Shown here: positions 8,920 through 17,135 of the stretch, in pieces
Layout: each line of letters starts with the position of its first letter
Numbering within the stretch: position 1 is the stretch's first letter
From: Streptomyces sp. STR69
Lineage (GTDB): Bacteria > Actinomycetota > Actinomycetes > Streptomycetales > Streptomycetaceae
Assembly (NCBI RefSeq): GCF_024519455.1
Contig: NZ_JALJRY010000024.1
Coordinates: forward strand, 62,001 to 126,000
Direction of reading: 5' to 3'
DNA length: 64,000 nucleotides
Notes under the pieces: generated by a model
Database searches by the model: none
Seen by the model: only the letters and a program-made list of their open reading frames with translations
Told to the model about the DNA's origin: nothing
Position numbers and translations under genes: made by a program

Positions 8920-9240
8920 TCAGACTTTCGGCTCGACGACGAGGTCCATGTAGGCGGCCCCGCTGTCCGGCACCCGGGCCTGCTTCCAGACCTCGACCGG
9001 GAACGACACGTTCACCAGGGAGAACAGCAGGAGCAGCAAGTTGCGCTCCTGCTCCGGGAGTTCGGAGAGCGGGAACTTGTCGAGGTGGTCGGAGGCCTGT
9101 TCCAGGAGCGGGAACGCGGCGTCGTAGAAGGCCTGCATCTCCTCCATGGAGCTGGCCAGGCGCTTGCTGTACCGGTCGCGCTCGGACTCCAGGACCCACT
9201 CGCTGAACGGTTCGAGTGCCGCGAACTCACTGGGCAGCAT
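8920..9240 (-). CDS. Small conserved-looking protein in the Rieske operon, function unknown
   Basis: A 106-residue acidic, largely helical protein with no motif I recognise. The N-terminal half is charged helix (SEWVLESERDRYSKRL), followed by a leucine-rich stretch (ERNLLLLLFSLVNVSF) and a short C-terminal strand region. Its start overlaps the end of the Rieske oxygenase gene by 14 bases, so it is co-translated. Its place suggests an accessory subunit of that oxygenase, but it is shorter than the 160-180-residue beta subunits of classical dioxygenases and shows no clear resemblance to them. Confidence 0.75.
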   Translation of the reverse strand: MLPSEFAALEPFSEWVLESERDRYSKRLASSMEEMQAFYDAAFPLLEQASDHLDKFPLSELPEQERNLLLLLFSLVNVSFPVEVWKQARVPDSGAAYMDLVVEPKV

Positions 9241-10492
9241 CGGTGTGCTCCTTGACGTAGTCGGCGACCGTCTTGTGCAGATGGCGGAGCAGCAACTCCT
9301 GGTCGCAGAGCGGGAATTCGGTGACGACCCGGCTCTTGAGCATCGTCTGGGTGGCCTCCAGCGTGTTGCCGTCCTGGAGCGCGTACTCCTTGAATGTCAC
9401 CGCCGCCAGTTCCTGCTTCAGCCGCTCGCGCGCCGTCTTCGCGGGCACGAAGTACAGGTTGGCCTCGAAGAGGTGCTTGTCCACCGCCGTCGGCCAGTAG
9501 TGGTATGTCAGGTACCAGCCGGGCTTCCAGATCAGCAGGGTCATGTTCGGGAAGAACTCGAAGGAGTCGTTGCCCCACGCGCGGTGCCCACCAGGATTGA
9601 GGCCGGGGGGCAGAGGGTCGAGGCCCTCGATGTCGGGCGCTTCCCACGGCCCGAACAGGCCGCTGCGCAGGACGCGTTCGATGGGCTTGACGATGGTCAG
9701 GTCCTTGGGCGGGGACATGCCTCCCCAGGAGGAGATCATCGAGTGCGGGGGGTGGATCTCGTAGTGCAGCGCTTCGTACCCGACGTTGAAGAGCTTGTCG
9801 GCCTCGTCCTTGACGGCCTGCTTCATGTGCAGGACGGGGGCGTGGTAGAACTCCGCGAACGCGTCGATGAACAGCTTCCAGTTGCTGCCGATCTCCGCCT
9901 TGTAGGTGAAGACCTCGGTCATCTCGTGGAAGGGGTAGCCCTCAAGTCCCTTGGCGAACTCGCCCAGATACTCCTTGAGCGGCTGGGCGTCGGGGTCGAG
10001 GTTGACGAAGATGAAGCCTTCCCAGACCTCGCAGCGGACCAGCTTGAGGCCGTAGTCCGCCTTGTCGAGGTCGAAGAACTCCTTCTCCTGCTGGACGAAG
10101 GTCAGATCGCCGTCGAGGCTGTAGCGCCAGGCATGGTACTTGCAGGTGAACTGGCGGCAGGTGCCCTTGACCTCCTCGCCCGGGTAGTCGTTCCACACGA
10201 GCTTGTTGCCGCGGTGGCGGCAGACGTTGTGGAAGGCGCGGATCTCCTTGTCCTTGCCCCGCACGATCACCAGTGAGGTGTCGGCGACGGCCAGCTCCTT
10301 CGTGAAGTAGCTGCCGACCTTGGGCACTTGCTCGACGCGGCCGACGTTCAGCCAGGTCTTCTTGAAGATCGCTTCCTTCTCCGCCTCGTAGTACGCGGGG
10401 TCGATGGAGTCTTCGTAGTTCACCGGGCTCGTGCCCAGCTCGGGGTAGTTCTCGGTCCAGCTCCCGGCCGCCGGCTTGGCGAAGTGTGGCAT
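9227..10492 (-). CDS. Rieske non-haem iron oxygenase, alpha subunit
   Basis: A 421-residue oxygenase. The Rieske [2Fe-2S] ligands are Cys91-x-His93 and Cys117-x2-His120 (CRHRGN and CKYHAW). The spacing between the pairs is 23 residues, about six more than usual, with an extra cysteine at 112. The catalytic iron site is seen as DAFAEFYHAPVLH. It should hydroxylate or dihydroxylate a C-H or ring position with electrons from a reductase; the iron-sulphur reductase at 26191, under the same type of operator, is a good partner. A GAGAAT palindrome lies 22 bases upstream of the ATG. Confidence 0.93.
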   Translation of the reverse strand: MPHFAKPAAGSWTENYPELGTSPVNYEDSIDPAYYEAEKEAIFKKTWLNVGRVEQVPKVGSYFTKELAVADTSLVIVRGKDKEIRAFHNVCRHRGNKLVWNDYPGEEVKGTCRQFTCKYHAWRYSLDGDLTFVQQEKEFFDLDKADYGLKLVRCEVWEGFIFVNLDPDAQPLKEYLGEFAKGLEGYPFHEMTEVFTYKAEIGSNWKLFIDAFAEFYHAPVLHMKQAVKDEADKLFNVGYEALHYEIHPPHSMISSWGGMSPPKDLTIVKPIERVLRSGLFGPWEAPDIEGLDPLPPGLNPGGHRAWGNDSFEFFPNMTLLIWKPGWYLTYHYWPTAVDKHLFEANLYFVPAKTARERLKQELAAVTFKEYALQDGNTLEATQTMLKSRVVTEFPLCDQELLLRHLHKTVADYVKEHTDAAQ

Positions 10493-10496
10493 GGGA

Positions 10497-11129
10497 TCAC
10501 CCCTCTCGCTTGTGAGAATACCATTCTCGTTTTGGGAAACTGAAGTTCTCTTCCGAGATCACAGGATCGAGTTCCACGCCGAAGGTGTTGAGGGCCATCG
10601 TGAGCATCGTGTAGGCGCCGATGGTGAAGACCAGGTCCATGAGCTGGTGTTCGTCCAGGTCGACGGCGAGCGCCGCGTAGGTCGCGTCCGACAGGCCCGA
10701 GTCGGTGTCCAGTTCGTCCACCGCCCGGTTGAGCAACGTGTCGGCGCCCGTGCGGACTTCCTCGATCTCCGCCTCGGTCACCCCGGCCTTCCGGCCGATC
10801 AGGACGTGACTCGCCCACTCGTACCTGCTGCCCCGTCGCCAGGCCACCCGCATCACTGCCAGCTCGCGGACGCGCACCGGCAGGGTCGTGGTGTTGAGGT
10901 GCATGTTGAACGTCAGGAACGCCCGGGCCAGGGCCGGATGCCGCTGGAAGATCCCCAGGACGTTGGCCTCCGGCAGCTTCCGGTGGGGGTTGATGACCGA
11001 GAAGACGTCGTGGTCCCACTCGTCGTACGGGACCGGGGGGATGCGGACGCCGTTCTCGGTGGCGGTCCTGCCGTTCTCGCCGTGCGCGGCGCCGTTCTTG
11101 CCCTGCTCGTGATCGCCGTTCTCGCTCAT
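10497..11129 (-). CDS. Carboxymuconolactone decarboxylase (CMD/AhpD-fold) family protein
   Basis: A 210-residue protein with a low-complexity charged N-terminus (about 30 residues), then an all-helical CMD domain: VRVRELAVMRVAWRRGSRYE followed by WASHVLIGRKAGV and a C-terminal helix VFTIGAYTMLTMALN. The CxxC of peroxidase-type AhpD is absent, so redox activity is unlikely; a decarboxylase or lactonase role is possible but unproved. The start overlaps the upstream SDR stop (ATGA). Its last codons contain an operator palindrome for the next gene. Confidence 0.85.
   Translation of the reverse strand: MSENGDHEQGKNGAAHGENGRTATENGVRIPPVPYDEWDHDVFSVINPHRKLPEANVLGIFQRHPALARAFLTFNMHLNTTTLPVRVRELAVMRVAWRRGSRYEWASHVLIGRKAGVTEAEIEEVRTGADTLLNRAVDELDTDSGLSDATYAALAVDLDEHQLMDLVFTIGAYTMLTMALNTFGVELDPVISEENFSFPKREWYSHKREG
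10514..10528. promoter_or_regulatory. GAGAAT-N3-ATTCTC operator upstream of the Rieske gene
   Basis: GAGAAT-ACC-ATTCTC, perfect half-sites, lying inside the last codons of the CMD-family gene and 22 bases upstream of the Rieske oxygenase ATG. It implies an internal, regulated promoter for the Rieske gene. One of six such sites in the window. Confidence 0.7.
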
Positions 11130-11830
11130 GTGTTCCGCCCGCCGTTCACGCCCAGGATCTGGCCGGTGATGTAACCGGCCTCCTCGGACGCGAGGAAGGC
11201 GCAGGCCGCGGCGATGTCCTCCGGGCGGCCGACGCGCCGGACCGGAGTGCGCTGGATGTGCTCCTCGACCGTCCCGCCGAGCAGTTGGCGCTCCTCGGAA
11301 CGGCGCAGCATCGGCGTGTCGATGAAACCGGGCGGCACCGCGTTCACGGTGATGCCCTGCGGGCCCAGCTCCAGGGCGAGGGCCTTGGTCAGCCCGTTGA
11401 CCGCCGACTTGGCGGCCACGTAGTGCGTCATGAACGGCTGGCCGGAGTGTGCGCTGGACGAGGAAATGTTGACGATCCGCCCCCAGCCGGCCTCCACCAT
11501 GTCCGGCAGGACCGCCTGGACGCAGTGGAAGACCCCGTTGAGGTTGACGTCGATCACCCGCTGCCAGGCCTCGAAGGTCAGGTTGGCGAAGCGCTTGTAG
11601 CCCTCCATTCCCGCCGCGTTGACCAGAACCGTGACCGGGCCGAGCTGCTCCCGGATCTCGGTCAGGGCCTCGTCCACCTGGGCCCGGTCGGAGACGTCGG
11701 CCTTTCGGGAGAAGCCCCTGTCGGACGGATTGAGGTCGAGGGTGGCGACCTGGAGACCGTCGGCCTCCAGGCGCTGTGCGATGGCCAGTCCGATGCCGGA
11801 GCCGCCGCCTGTGACGAGGGCTGTCCTCAT
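11126..11830 (-). CDS. Short-chain dehydrogenase/reductase
   Basis: A 234-residue classical SDR: MRTALVTGGGSGIGLAIA at the N-terminus, NAAG, catalytic serine in NISSSSAHSG, and YVAAK (Tyr-x3-Lys). It resembles 3-oxoacyl-ACP/CoA reductases. I chose ATG 11830, where homology begins and GGGGG lies seven bases upstream, rather than longer open frame upstream that runs through an operator. It overlaps a nine-codon leader frame (ATGA) and is first in the operon with the CMD, Rieske and amidohydrolase genes. Confidence 0.9.
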   Translation of the reverse strand: MRTALVTGGGSGIGLAIAQRLEADGLQVATLDLNPSDRGFSRKADVSDRAQVDEALTEIREQLGPVTVLVNAAGMEGYKRFANLTFEAWQRVIDVNLNGVFHCVQAVLPDMVEAGWGRIVNISSSSAHSGQPFMTHYVAAKSAVNGLTKALALELGPQGITVNAVPPGFIDTPMLRRSEERQLLGGTVEEHIQRTPVRRVGRPEDIAAACAFLASEEAGYITGQILGVNGGRNT

Positions 11831-11856
11831 GCCGGAACCCCCTTCGTCTCGATCAT
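11827..11856 (-). CDS. Putative nine-residue leader peptide
   Basis: The frame reads MIETKGVPA. It has a better ribosome site (GGAAGGGAG, seven bases upstream of ATG 11856) than the SDR that follows, and its stop overlaps the SDR start as ATGA. It lies just downstream of an operator. It could be a translational-coupling leader; it may also be chance. Confidence 0.35.
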   Translation of the reverse strand: MIETKGVPA

Positions 11857-11877
11857 GAAAATCTCCCTTCCAGATCT

Positions 11878-11892
11878 GAGAAGCGTATTCTC
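11878..11892. promoter_or_regulatory. Imperfect GAGAAT-N3-ATTCTC operator
   Basis: On the plus strand GAGAAG-CGT-ATTCTC, one mismatch from the palindrome. It lies 22 bases upstream of the leader frame and 48 bases upstream of the minus-strand SDR ATG. It is 100 bases from the plus-strand promoter at 11994, so it may serve the minus-strand operon. Confidence 0.55.
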
Positions 11893-11993
11893 GTCTCCGG
11901 TGCTTCCGGAAGTCCCGCGCAGGCGGGGGCTGTTCGCCGCCCTCCGTGTAGCTGTCAGCCATCGGTCAGGATGACATTCTCGCTTCCGGATGG

Positions 11994-12022
11994 TTGATTC
12001 GCGTATAAGGAGAATGTAGTTT
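11994..12022 (+). promoter_or_regulatory. Promoter TTGATT-N17-TAGTTT with GAGAAT half-site in the spacer
   Basis: TTGATT (11994-11999), a 17-base spacer containing GAGAAT (12010-12015), then TAGTTT (12017-12022); 45 bases before the SDR start at 12067. The flanks ATGGTTGATTC and TAGTTTCC are shared exactly with the promoter at 45350, which supports a real promoter. A second half-site ATTCTC lies at 11976-11981. Confidence 0.65.
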
Positions 12023-12066
12023 CCGCTGCATTGGAGCAAGCCGCCCATCCACGCGAGGAGAACAGG

Positions 12067-12798
12067 ATGCGGTTCCAGGACAAGGTGGCGATCGTCACCG
12101 GAGCGGGACAGGGAATCGGCGAGGACTACGCCCGGGCGCTGGCCGCCGAGGGCGCACGGGTCGTGGTCGCGGACATCAACGAGGAGCAGGGGCAGAGGGT
12201 CGCCAAGGAGCTGGACTCCGCGCTCTTCGTCAAGGTCGACGTCGGAGACCCCGCCTCGGCCGACGCGCTGGCCGCCGCCACCGTCGCCGAGTTCGGCCGC
12301 ATCGACTACCTGATCAACAACGCCGCGATCTACCACAGCATGCGGCGCGAGGGCCTGACCACCGTCGACCTCGACTACCTCAACCGCTTCATCCAGGTGA
12401 ACCTGATGGGCGCCCTGTACGTCACCAGGGCCGTCGTCCCGCACCTGACCGAGGGTGCCGCGATCGTCAACCAGTCCTCCGCCGCCGCCTACATGGCGAG
12501 CGGCTACTACGGCCTGGCCAAGATCGGCATCAACCACCTCACCGCGTCCCTCGCCGCCGAACTCGGCGGCCGGGGCATCCGCGTCAACGGCATAGCCCCC
12601 GGCCCCACCGACACCGAGGCCACGGCCACCGTCGTACCGGTCGAGTTCCAGGAGCGGATGACGCAGGCCCTGGCCATCAAACGGATGGGCACCCCCGGCG
12701 ACCTGACCCCCACCGTGCTGTTCCTGCTCTCCGACGACGCGGGCTGGCTGACCGGTCAGACCATCAGCGTCGACGGCGGACAGGTGGTGCGGCTGTGA
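12067..12798 (+). CDS. Short-chain dehydrogenase/reductase
   Basis: A 243-residue classical SDR with VTGAGQGIGE (cofactor loop), NNAA, catalytic serine in NQSSAAAYM and YGLAK. It resembles 3-hydroxyacyl-CoA or ring-alcohol dehydrogenases. The start is ATG 12067 with GAGGAG six bases upstream. First gene of the long plus-strand operon, followed with a four-base overlap by an aldehyde dehydrogenase; an alcohol-to-aldehyde or ketone step is plausible but not shown. Confidence 0.92.
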   Translation: MRFQDKVAIVTGAGQGIGEDYARALAAEGARVVVADINEEQGQRVAKELDSALFVKVDVGDPASADALAAATVAEFGRIDYLINNAAIYHSMRREGLTTVDLDYLNRFIQVNLMGALYVTRAVVPHLTEGAAIVNQSSAAAYMASGYYGLAKIGINHLTASLAAELGGRGIRVNGIAPGPTDTEATATVVPVEFQERMTQALAIKRMGTPGDLTPTVLFLLSDDAGWLTGQTISVDGGQVVRL

Positions 12799-14234
12799 CC
12801 CGCCTCCTCATCAACGGCCAACTGGTCGAAGGGGAGCGGACGTTCCCCTCCCTCAACCCCGCCACCGGCGAGGTGTACGGCCACGCCCCCGAAGCCACCA
12901 CCGCCCAGGCCGAAGCCGCCGTAGCGGCGGCCCGCACCGCCTTCGACACCACCACCTGGTCCACCGACGTACAGCTGCGCATCCGCTGTCTCGACCAGCT
13001 GCATCAGGCGCTCCTCGATCACGTCGAGGAGCTGCGCGAGCTGACGATCGCCGAGGTCGGCGCGCCCCGCATGCTCACCTACGGCCCCCAACTCGACGAC
13101 CCCGTCAAGCTGGTGCGGTTCTACGCGGACCTGCTGCGCAAGTACCCGCTGACGGAGGAGCTGGGCGAGGTCGAGATCCGCGGCCAGCGCCACCGTCGTT
13201 GGGTGGAGAAGGAGGCCGCCGGGGTCGTCACCGCGATCATCGCCTACAACTACCCGAACCAACTGGCCCTCGCCAAGCTCGCCCCCGCGCTCGCCGCCGG
13301 CTGCACGGTCGTCCTCAAGGGCGCCCCGGACACCCCGCTGACCACCCTGTTCCTCGGTCAACTCATCGCCGAGCACACGGACTTCCCGCCCGGCGTGGTC
13401 AACGTCCTCACGTCCTCCAGCGCCGATGTCGGCGAGACGCTCACCACACACCCCGACGTCGACATGATCACGTTCACCGGTTCCACCGCGACCGGCCGCC
13501 GCATCATGGAGGCCGCGAGCCGCACGGTGAAGAAGGTCTTCCTGGAACTCGGCGGCAAGTCCGCCATGATCGTCCTGGACGACGCCGACTTCGCCACCGC
13601 CGCCATGTTCGCGGCCGGCACCATCTGCTCGCATTCCGGGCAGGGTTGTGCGCTCACCTCCCGGCTGCTCGTGCCCCGGGAACACCACGACGAGCTCGTC
13701 GAGAAGGTGGCGGCGGGCCTCGCCCGTATTCCGCTCGGCGACCCCGCCGACCCCAAGACCTTCGCGGGCCCGCTCATCAGCGAGCGTCAGCGCGAGAAGG
13801 TCGACGGGATGGTGCAGCGGGCCGTCGCGGCAGGCGCGAACCTCGTCACCGGTGGCGAGAAGGTCGATCCCGGCTTCTTCTACAAGCCGACTCTTCTCAC
13901 CAACGTCGACCCGGACAGCGAGATCGCCCAGGACGAGGTCTTCGGACCCGTGCTCGTGGTGATCCCGTACGACGACGATGACGACGCCGTCCGCATCGCC
14001 AACAACTCCATCTTCGGCCTCTCCGGCGGGATCCAGAGCGGCGACGACGAGCGGGCCATCGCCCTCGCCCGCCGGATCCGCACCGGCACCTTCAGCATCA
14101 ACGGAGGCAACTACTTCGCGGCGGACGTCCCGTTCGGCGGCTACAAGCAGTCGGGCATCGGCCGGGAGAGCGGAGTACCCGGCCTGGAGGAGTTCCTGGA
14201 GTACAAGTCCTTCGCGGTCGTGGTCCGGTCATGA
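12795..14234 (+). CDS. Aldehyde dehydrogenase family protein
   Basis: A 479-residue NAD(P)-dependent aldehyde dehydrogenase that converts an aldehyde to a carboxylic acid. Seen are the cofactor motif FTGSTATGRRI, the glutamate motif FLELGGKSAMIVLDDAD (about residue 253) and the catalytic cysteine in SGQGCALTSR (about residue 286). The C-terminal PFGGYKQSGIGRE is typical. The GTG start overlaps the SDR stop (GTGA). The acid formed would be the substrate of the CoA transferase encoded next. Confidence 0.94.
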   Translation: MTRLLINGQLVEGERTFPSLNPATGEVYGHAPEATTAQAEAAVAAARTAFDTTTWSTDVQLRIRCLDQLHQALLDHVEELRELTIAEVGAPRMLTYGPQLDDPVKLVRFYADLLRKYPLTEELGEVEIRGQRHRRWVEKEAAGVVTAIIAYNYPNQLALAKLAPALAAGCTVVLKGAPDTPLTTLFLGQLIAEHTDFPPGVVNVLTSSSADVGETLTTHPDVDMITFTGSTATGRRIMEAASRTVKKVFLELGGKSAMIVLDDADFATAAMFAAGTICSHSGQGCALTSRLLVPREHHDELVEKVAAGLARIPLGDPADPKTFAGPLISERQREKVDGMVQRAVAAGANLVTGGEKVDPGFFYKPTLLTNVDPDSEIAQDEVFGPVLVVIPYDDDDDAVRIANNSIFGLSGGIQSGDDERAIALARRIRTGTFSINGGNYFAADVPFGGYKQSGIGRESGVPGLEEFLEYKSFAVVVRS

Positions 14235-15436
14235 TGCCGCTCGACGGAATCCGCGTCCTCGAAGTCGCCATGTACGGCTTCGTGCCCTCGGCGGGAGCCG
14301 TCCTCTCCGACTGGGGAGCGGACGTCATCAAGATCGAGCACGCCGTTACCGGCGACCCGCAACGCGGTCTCCGCCAGACCGGCACCATGCGCGTCGAGGG
14401 CGACCCCAACCCCAACGTCGAGCACGCCAACCGCGGCAAACGCAGCCTCGGCCTCGACATCTCCCGGCCCGAGGGCAAGGAGGTCCTGTACGAACTGGCC
14501 CGGCACGCCGACGTGTTCCTGACCAGCTTCCTTCCCGGCCACCGGGACAAGTTCGGCATCGACGTCGACGACATCCGTACCGTCAACCCCCGCATCATCT
14601 ACGCCCGGGGCAGTGCCTTCGGGCCGCGCGGACCGGAAGCGGGGAAGGGTGGCTACGACATGACGGCGTTCTGGGCCCGCGCCGGCACCGCCGCGAGCAT
14701 CACCCCGGCCGGCACCGACGGCATCATCAACCCGCCGTCGCCCGCCTACGGCGACACCATCTCCGGCACCAACCTCGCCGGCGGCATCGCGGCGGCGCTC
14801 CTGAAACGCGAACGCACCGGCGAACCGTCGGTCGTGGACGTCTCGTTGCTCGGCAGCGGACTGTGGGCAATGGGCCACGCCACCGCGCTCTCCCTGCACC
14901 TCGGCAAGCCCTGGATCCCGCCGCCCGTCGGCACCCACGGCTCGATCGCCAACCCGCTGTCCGGGCTGTACGAGACCTCCGACGGACACCACTTGGCGTT
15001 CGTCATGATGCAGCCGGGCAAGTTCTGGGCCGATGTGTGCCGGCACATCGACCGCCCCGAACTCGCCGACGACCCCCGCTTCGACACGGCCGAGCACCTC
15101 GTGGCCAACACGGCGGAGGCCGTCAAGATCCTGCGCGAAGTCATCGCCACCCGCACCCTCGCGGAGTGGAGCCGGCGCTTCGCCACCCTGGCCGGACCCT
15201 GGGCCCCGGTCCAGGACTCCCTGCAAGTGGGCGACGACCCGCAGATCAGAGCCAACGAGTACCTGCTCCGCGCAGGAGAACTCGAACTGGTCGCCAGCCC
15301 CGTGCAGTTCGACGTGCAAGCCCCCGAACTCGGGCCCGCCCCCGAGTTCGCCGCCCAGACCGAGGAGATCCTCCTCGAACTGGGCCTGGACTGGGACCGC
15401 ATCATCGCGCTCAAGGCGGCGGGCGCGGTCACCTGA
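14231..15436 (+). CDS. Family III (CaiB/BaiF) CoA transferase
   Basis: A 401-residue protein that moves CoA from one acyl-CoA to a free acid. It opens with PLDGIRVLEVAMYGFVPSAG, followed by DVIKIEHAVTGD, HANRGKRSLGLD, and GYDMTAFWARAG, which holds the expected catalytic aspartate (about residue 145). ATG 14231 overlaps the aldehyde dehydrogenase stop (ATGA), linking acid formation to CoA activation. Donor and acceptor unknown. Two further standard members lie at 34441 and 58936, and an atypical one at 52738. Confidence 0.93.
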   Translation: MMPLDGIRVLEVAMYGFVPSAGAVLSDWGADVIKIEHAVTGDPQRGLRQTGTMRVEGDPNPNVEHANRGKRSLGLDISRPEGKEVLYELARHADVFLTSFLPGHRDKFGIDVDDIRTVNPRIIYARGSAFGPRGPEAGKGGYDMTAFWARAGTAASITPAGTDGIINPPSPAYGDTISGTNLAGGIAAALLKRERTGEPSVVDVSLLGSGLWAMGHATALSLHLGKPWIPPPVGTHGSIANPLSGLYETSDGHHLAFVMMQPGKFWADVCRHIDRPELADDPRFDTAEHLVANTAEAVKILREVIATRTLAEWSRRFATLAGPWAPVQDSLQVGDDPQIRANEYLLRAGELELVASPVQFDVQAPELGPAPEFAAQTEEILLELGLDWDRIIALKAAGAVT

Positions 15437-15477
15437 TCACCCGACAGCGGGACTCACATTCTCAACGAGGAGAACCG

Positions 15478-16845
15478 ATGAGACGCTTGCTCATCCCCGC
15501 GCTGGTCCTGGCCCTCGCGGCCGCGGCCGGATGTTCCGGCCGTACCAAGTCCGCGGACACCACCAGCCCTTCGACCACCGGAGCCGCCGATACGGCGACC
15601 GCGGACTTCGGCACGCTGAAGTCCGTCTGCGGCAAGGGCACGGCCAAGACCGTCACCAGCCAGGGCGTCACCAGCTCCGACATCAAGGTCGGCGTCTTCA
15701 CCGACGTCGGGTTCACCAAGAACCCGGAGTTCGCGAACGCGGCGAAGGTCTTCACCTCCTGGTGCAACGCGGCCGGCGGCATCAACGGCCGCAAGATCAC
15801 ACCCGTGACGCACGACTCAGCGCTCATGCAGGTCAACCAGAAGATGATCGAGGCCTGCCGCACCGACTTCTTCGAGGTGGGCGGCGGCGCCGCCCTCGAC
15901 GGCCTGGGCGTCAAGACCCGCCTGAAGTGCCTGCTCCCCGAGTTCCCGGCCCAGGTCACCTCCGAGATCGGCGCGGACCTCCAGGTGATGGCCCAGGGCG
16001 CCTCAAGTGGCTATTCGCCCTACGCCGGCTACTTCTCCTGGCTGCTGAAGGAGGCGTACCCGTCGTCCGCGAGCGGCGTCGGCATCATCACCGGAGACGT
16101 GCCCGTCACCAAGGTCCTCGCGGCCCAGGACAAGGAAGTCCTCACCGCGATGGGCGGCAAGGTCACCTACTCCGACCTCTACCCCGCGCAGGGTGTCTCC
16201 GACTGGACGCCGTACGCCCAGTCCATCAAGACGAAGAAGGTCAAGGGACTCGTCTTCCTGGGCGACTTCACCCAGCTGGCGAAGCTGGAGCAGGCGCTCA
16301 CCAACATCGACTACAAGCTCGACTGGATCGACGCCAACAGCAACGCCTACGGTCCCGCCTTCCTCAAGCTGGCCGGCCCCGCGCTCGGCACACAGACCAA
16401 CTTCGCCTCCATCAACGGCGCTTACCCGTTGGAGAAGGCCGACGGCAACCCGGCGACGAAGGAGATGGTCGCCCTGTTCAAGAAGTACGCGCCCGACGCG
16501 CAGATCACCCTGCCTGCCATGCAGGCCTTCTCCACCTGGCTGCTGTTCGCCACCTCCGCCCGCGACTGCGCGGAACTGACCCGCAGTTGTGTCCTGGAGA
16601 ACGCCAAGAAGCAGACCGACTGGACCGGGGGAGGGCTCCAGGCCTCGGTCAACCTGTCCTCGCCCGACGAGCCCCTGAAGTGCTTCAACGTCGAGAAGGC
16701 CACCACCAGCGGCTGGGTGCCCGCCGACTTCAAGCCCACCGACGGTGCCTACCGCTGCAACGCGCCCGCCTACAAGTTCAAGGGCAACTACGGCAAGCCG
16801 CCGACCCTGGCGGACGTCGGCAAGTCGCTCGCCGACCTCAAGTAG
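15478..16845 (+). CDS. ABC transporter substrate-binding lipoprotein (branched-chain/LivK-like)
   Basis: A 455-residue periplasmic-binding-type protein. The signal peptide is MRRLLIPALVLALAAAAGC with a lipobox ending at Cys19, followed by a Ser/Thr linker. Then comes a type 1 binding fold (IKVGVFTDVG, NAAGGINGRKI, DWTPYAQSIK). It should capture a substrate outside the cell for a Liv-type ABC importer. No permease is near; the only one in the window is 30 kb away (45408), under a related promoter. The gene follows the CoA transferase by 41 bases. A hairpin follows its stop. Confidence 0.93.
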   Translation: MRRLLIPALVLALAAAAGCSGRTKSADTTSPSTTGAADTATADFGTLKSVCGKGTAKTVTSQGVTSSDIKVGVFTDVGFTKNPEFANAAKVFTSWCNAAGGINGRKITPVTHDSALMQVNQKMIEACRTDFFEVGGGAALDGLGVKTRLKCLLPEFPAQVTSEIGADLQVMAQGASSGYSPYAGYFSWLLKEAYPSSASGVGIITGDVPVTKVLAAQDKEVLTAMGGKVTYSDLYPAQGVSDWTPYAQSIKTKKVKGLVFLGDFTQLAKLEQALTNIDYKLDWIDANSNAYGPAFLKLAGPALGTQTNFASINGAYPLEKADGNPATKEMVALFKKYAPDAQITLPAMQAFSTWLLFATSARDCAELTRSCVLENAKKQTDWTGGGLQASVNLSSPDEPLKCFNVEKATTSGWVPADFKPTDGAYRCNAPAYKFKGNYGKPPTLADVGKSLADLK

Positions 16846-16852
16846 CCCGCAC

Positions 16853-16874
16853 GGCGCGCCACTTGTGGCGCGTC
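16853..16874. terminator. Hairpin after the binding-protein gene (attenuator or mRNA stabiliser)
   Basis: GGCGCGCCAC-TT-GTGGCGCGTC forms a stem of about ten pairs, one a G-T wobble, between the binding-protein stop and the ferredoxin start. Such hairpins after binding-protein genes commonly protect the upstream mRNA and lower expression of downstream genes. The genes continue on the same strand, so partial termination is more likely than a full stop. Confidence 0.5.
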
Positions 16875-16905
16875 ACCCCACCGACCGCGGCAGGAAGGAA
16901 GGACC

Positions 16906-17100
16906 GTGAAGGTACGAGTCGACCCGGAGCGCTGTCAGGGCCACACGCTCTGCGCGATGCGCGCTCCGGACACCTTCGAACTCAGCGAGATCGACGGGCA
17001 CTCCTCGGTCGTCGAGGAAGAAGTCCCCACCGACCAGCAGGAGGCCGTCCGCGAGGCGGTCCTGTCCTGTCCGGAACGGGCGATCTCCCTCATCTCCTGA
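16906..17100 (+). CDS. Ferredoxin, [3Fe-4S] type, P450 partner
   Basis: A 64-residue ferredoxin. The cluster motif is RCQGHTLCAMRAP with a distal CPERAI; the position normally held by a second cysteine is His, as in the [3Fe-4S] ferredoxins that feed actinobacterial P450s. GTG start with AGGAAGGA upstream. The P450 gene follows 35 bases later, so this is its likely electron donor. Confidence 0.94.
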   Translation: MKVRVDPERCQGHTLCAMRAPDTFELSEIDGHSSVVEEEVPTDQQEAVREAVLSCPERAISLIS

Positions 17101-17135
17101 CCCCACCTCAGCCACCGAGCGGGAGAGGACTCCGC

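Noticed and set aside
11831..12066. A further gene in the 236-base gap
   Set aside because: Apart from the nine-codon frame, open frames here run through the operators and promoter and lack ribosome sites.
15458..15475. ATTCTC...GAGAAC just before the binding-protein gene as a seventh operator
   Set aside because: The half-sites are six bases apart, matching neither the N3 nor the N7 arrangement, one is imperfect, and the right half is the ribosome site GAGGAGAA.
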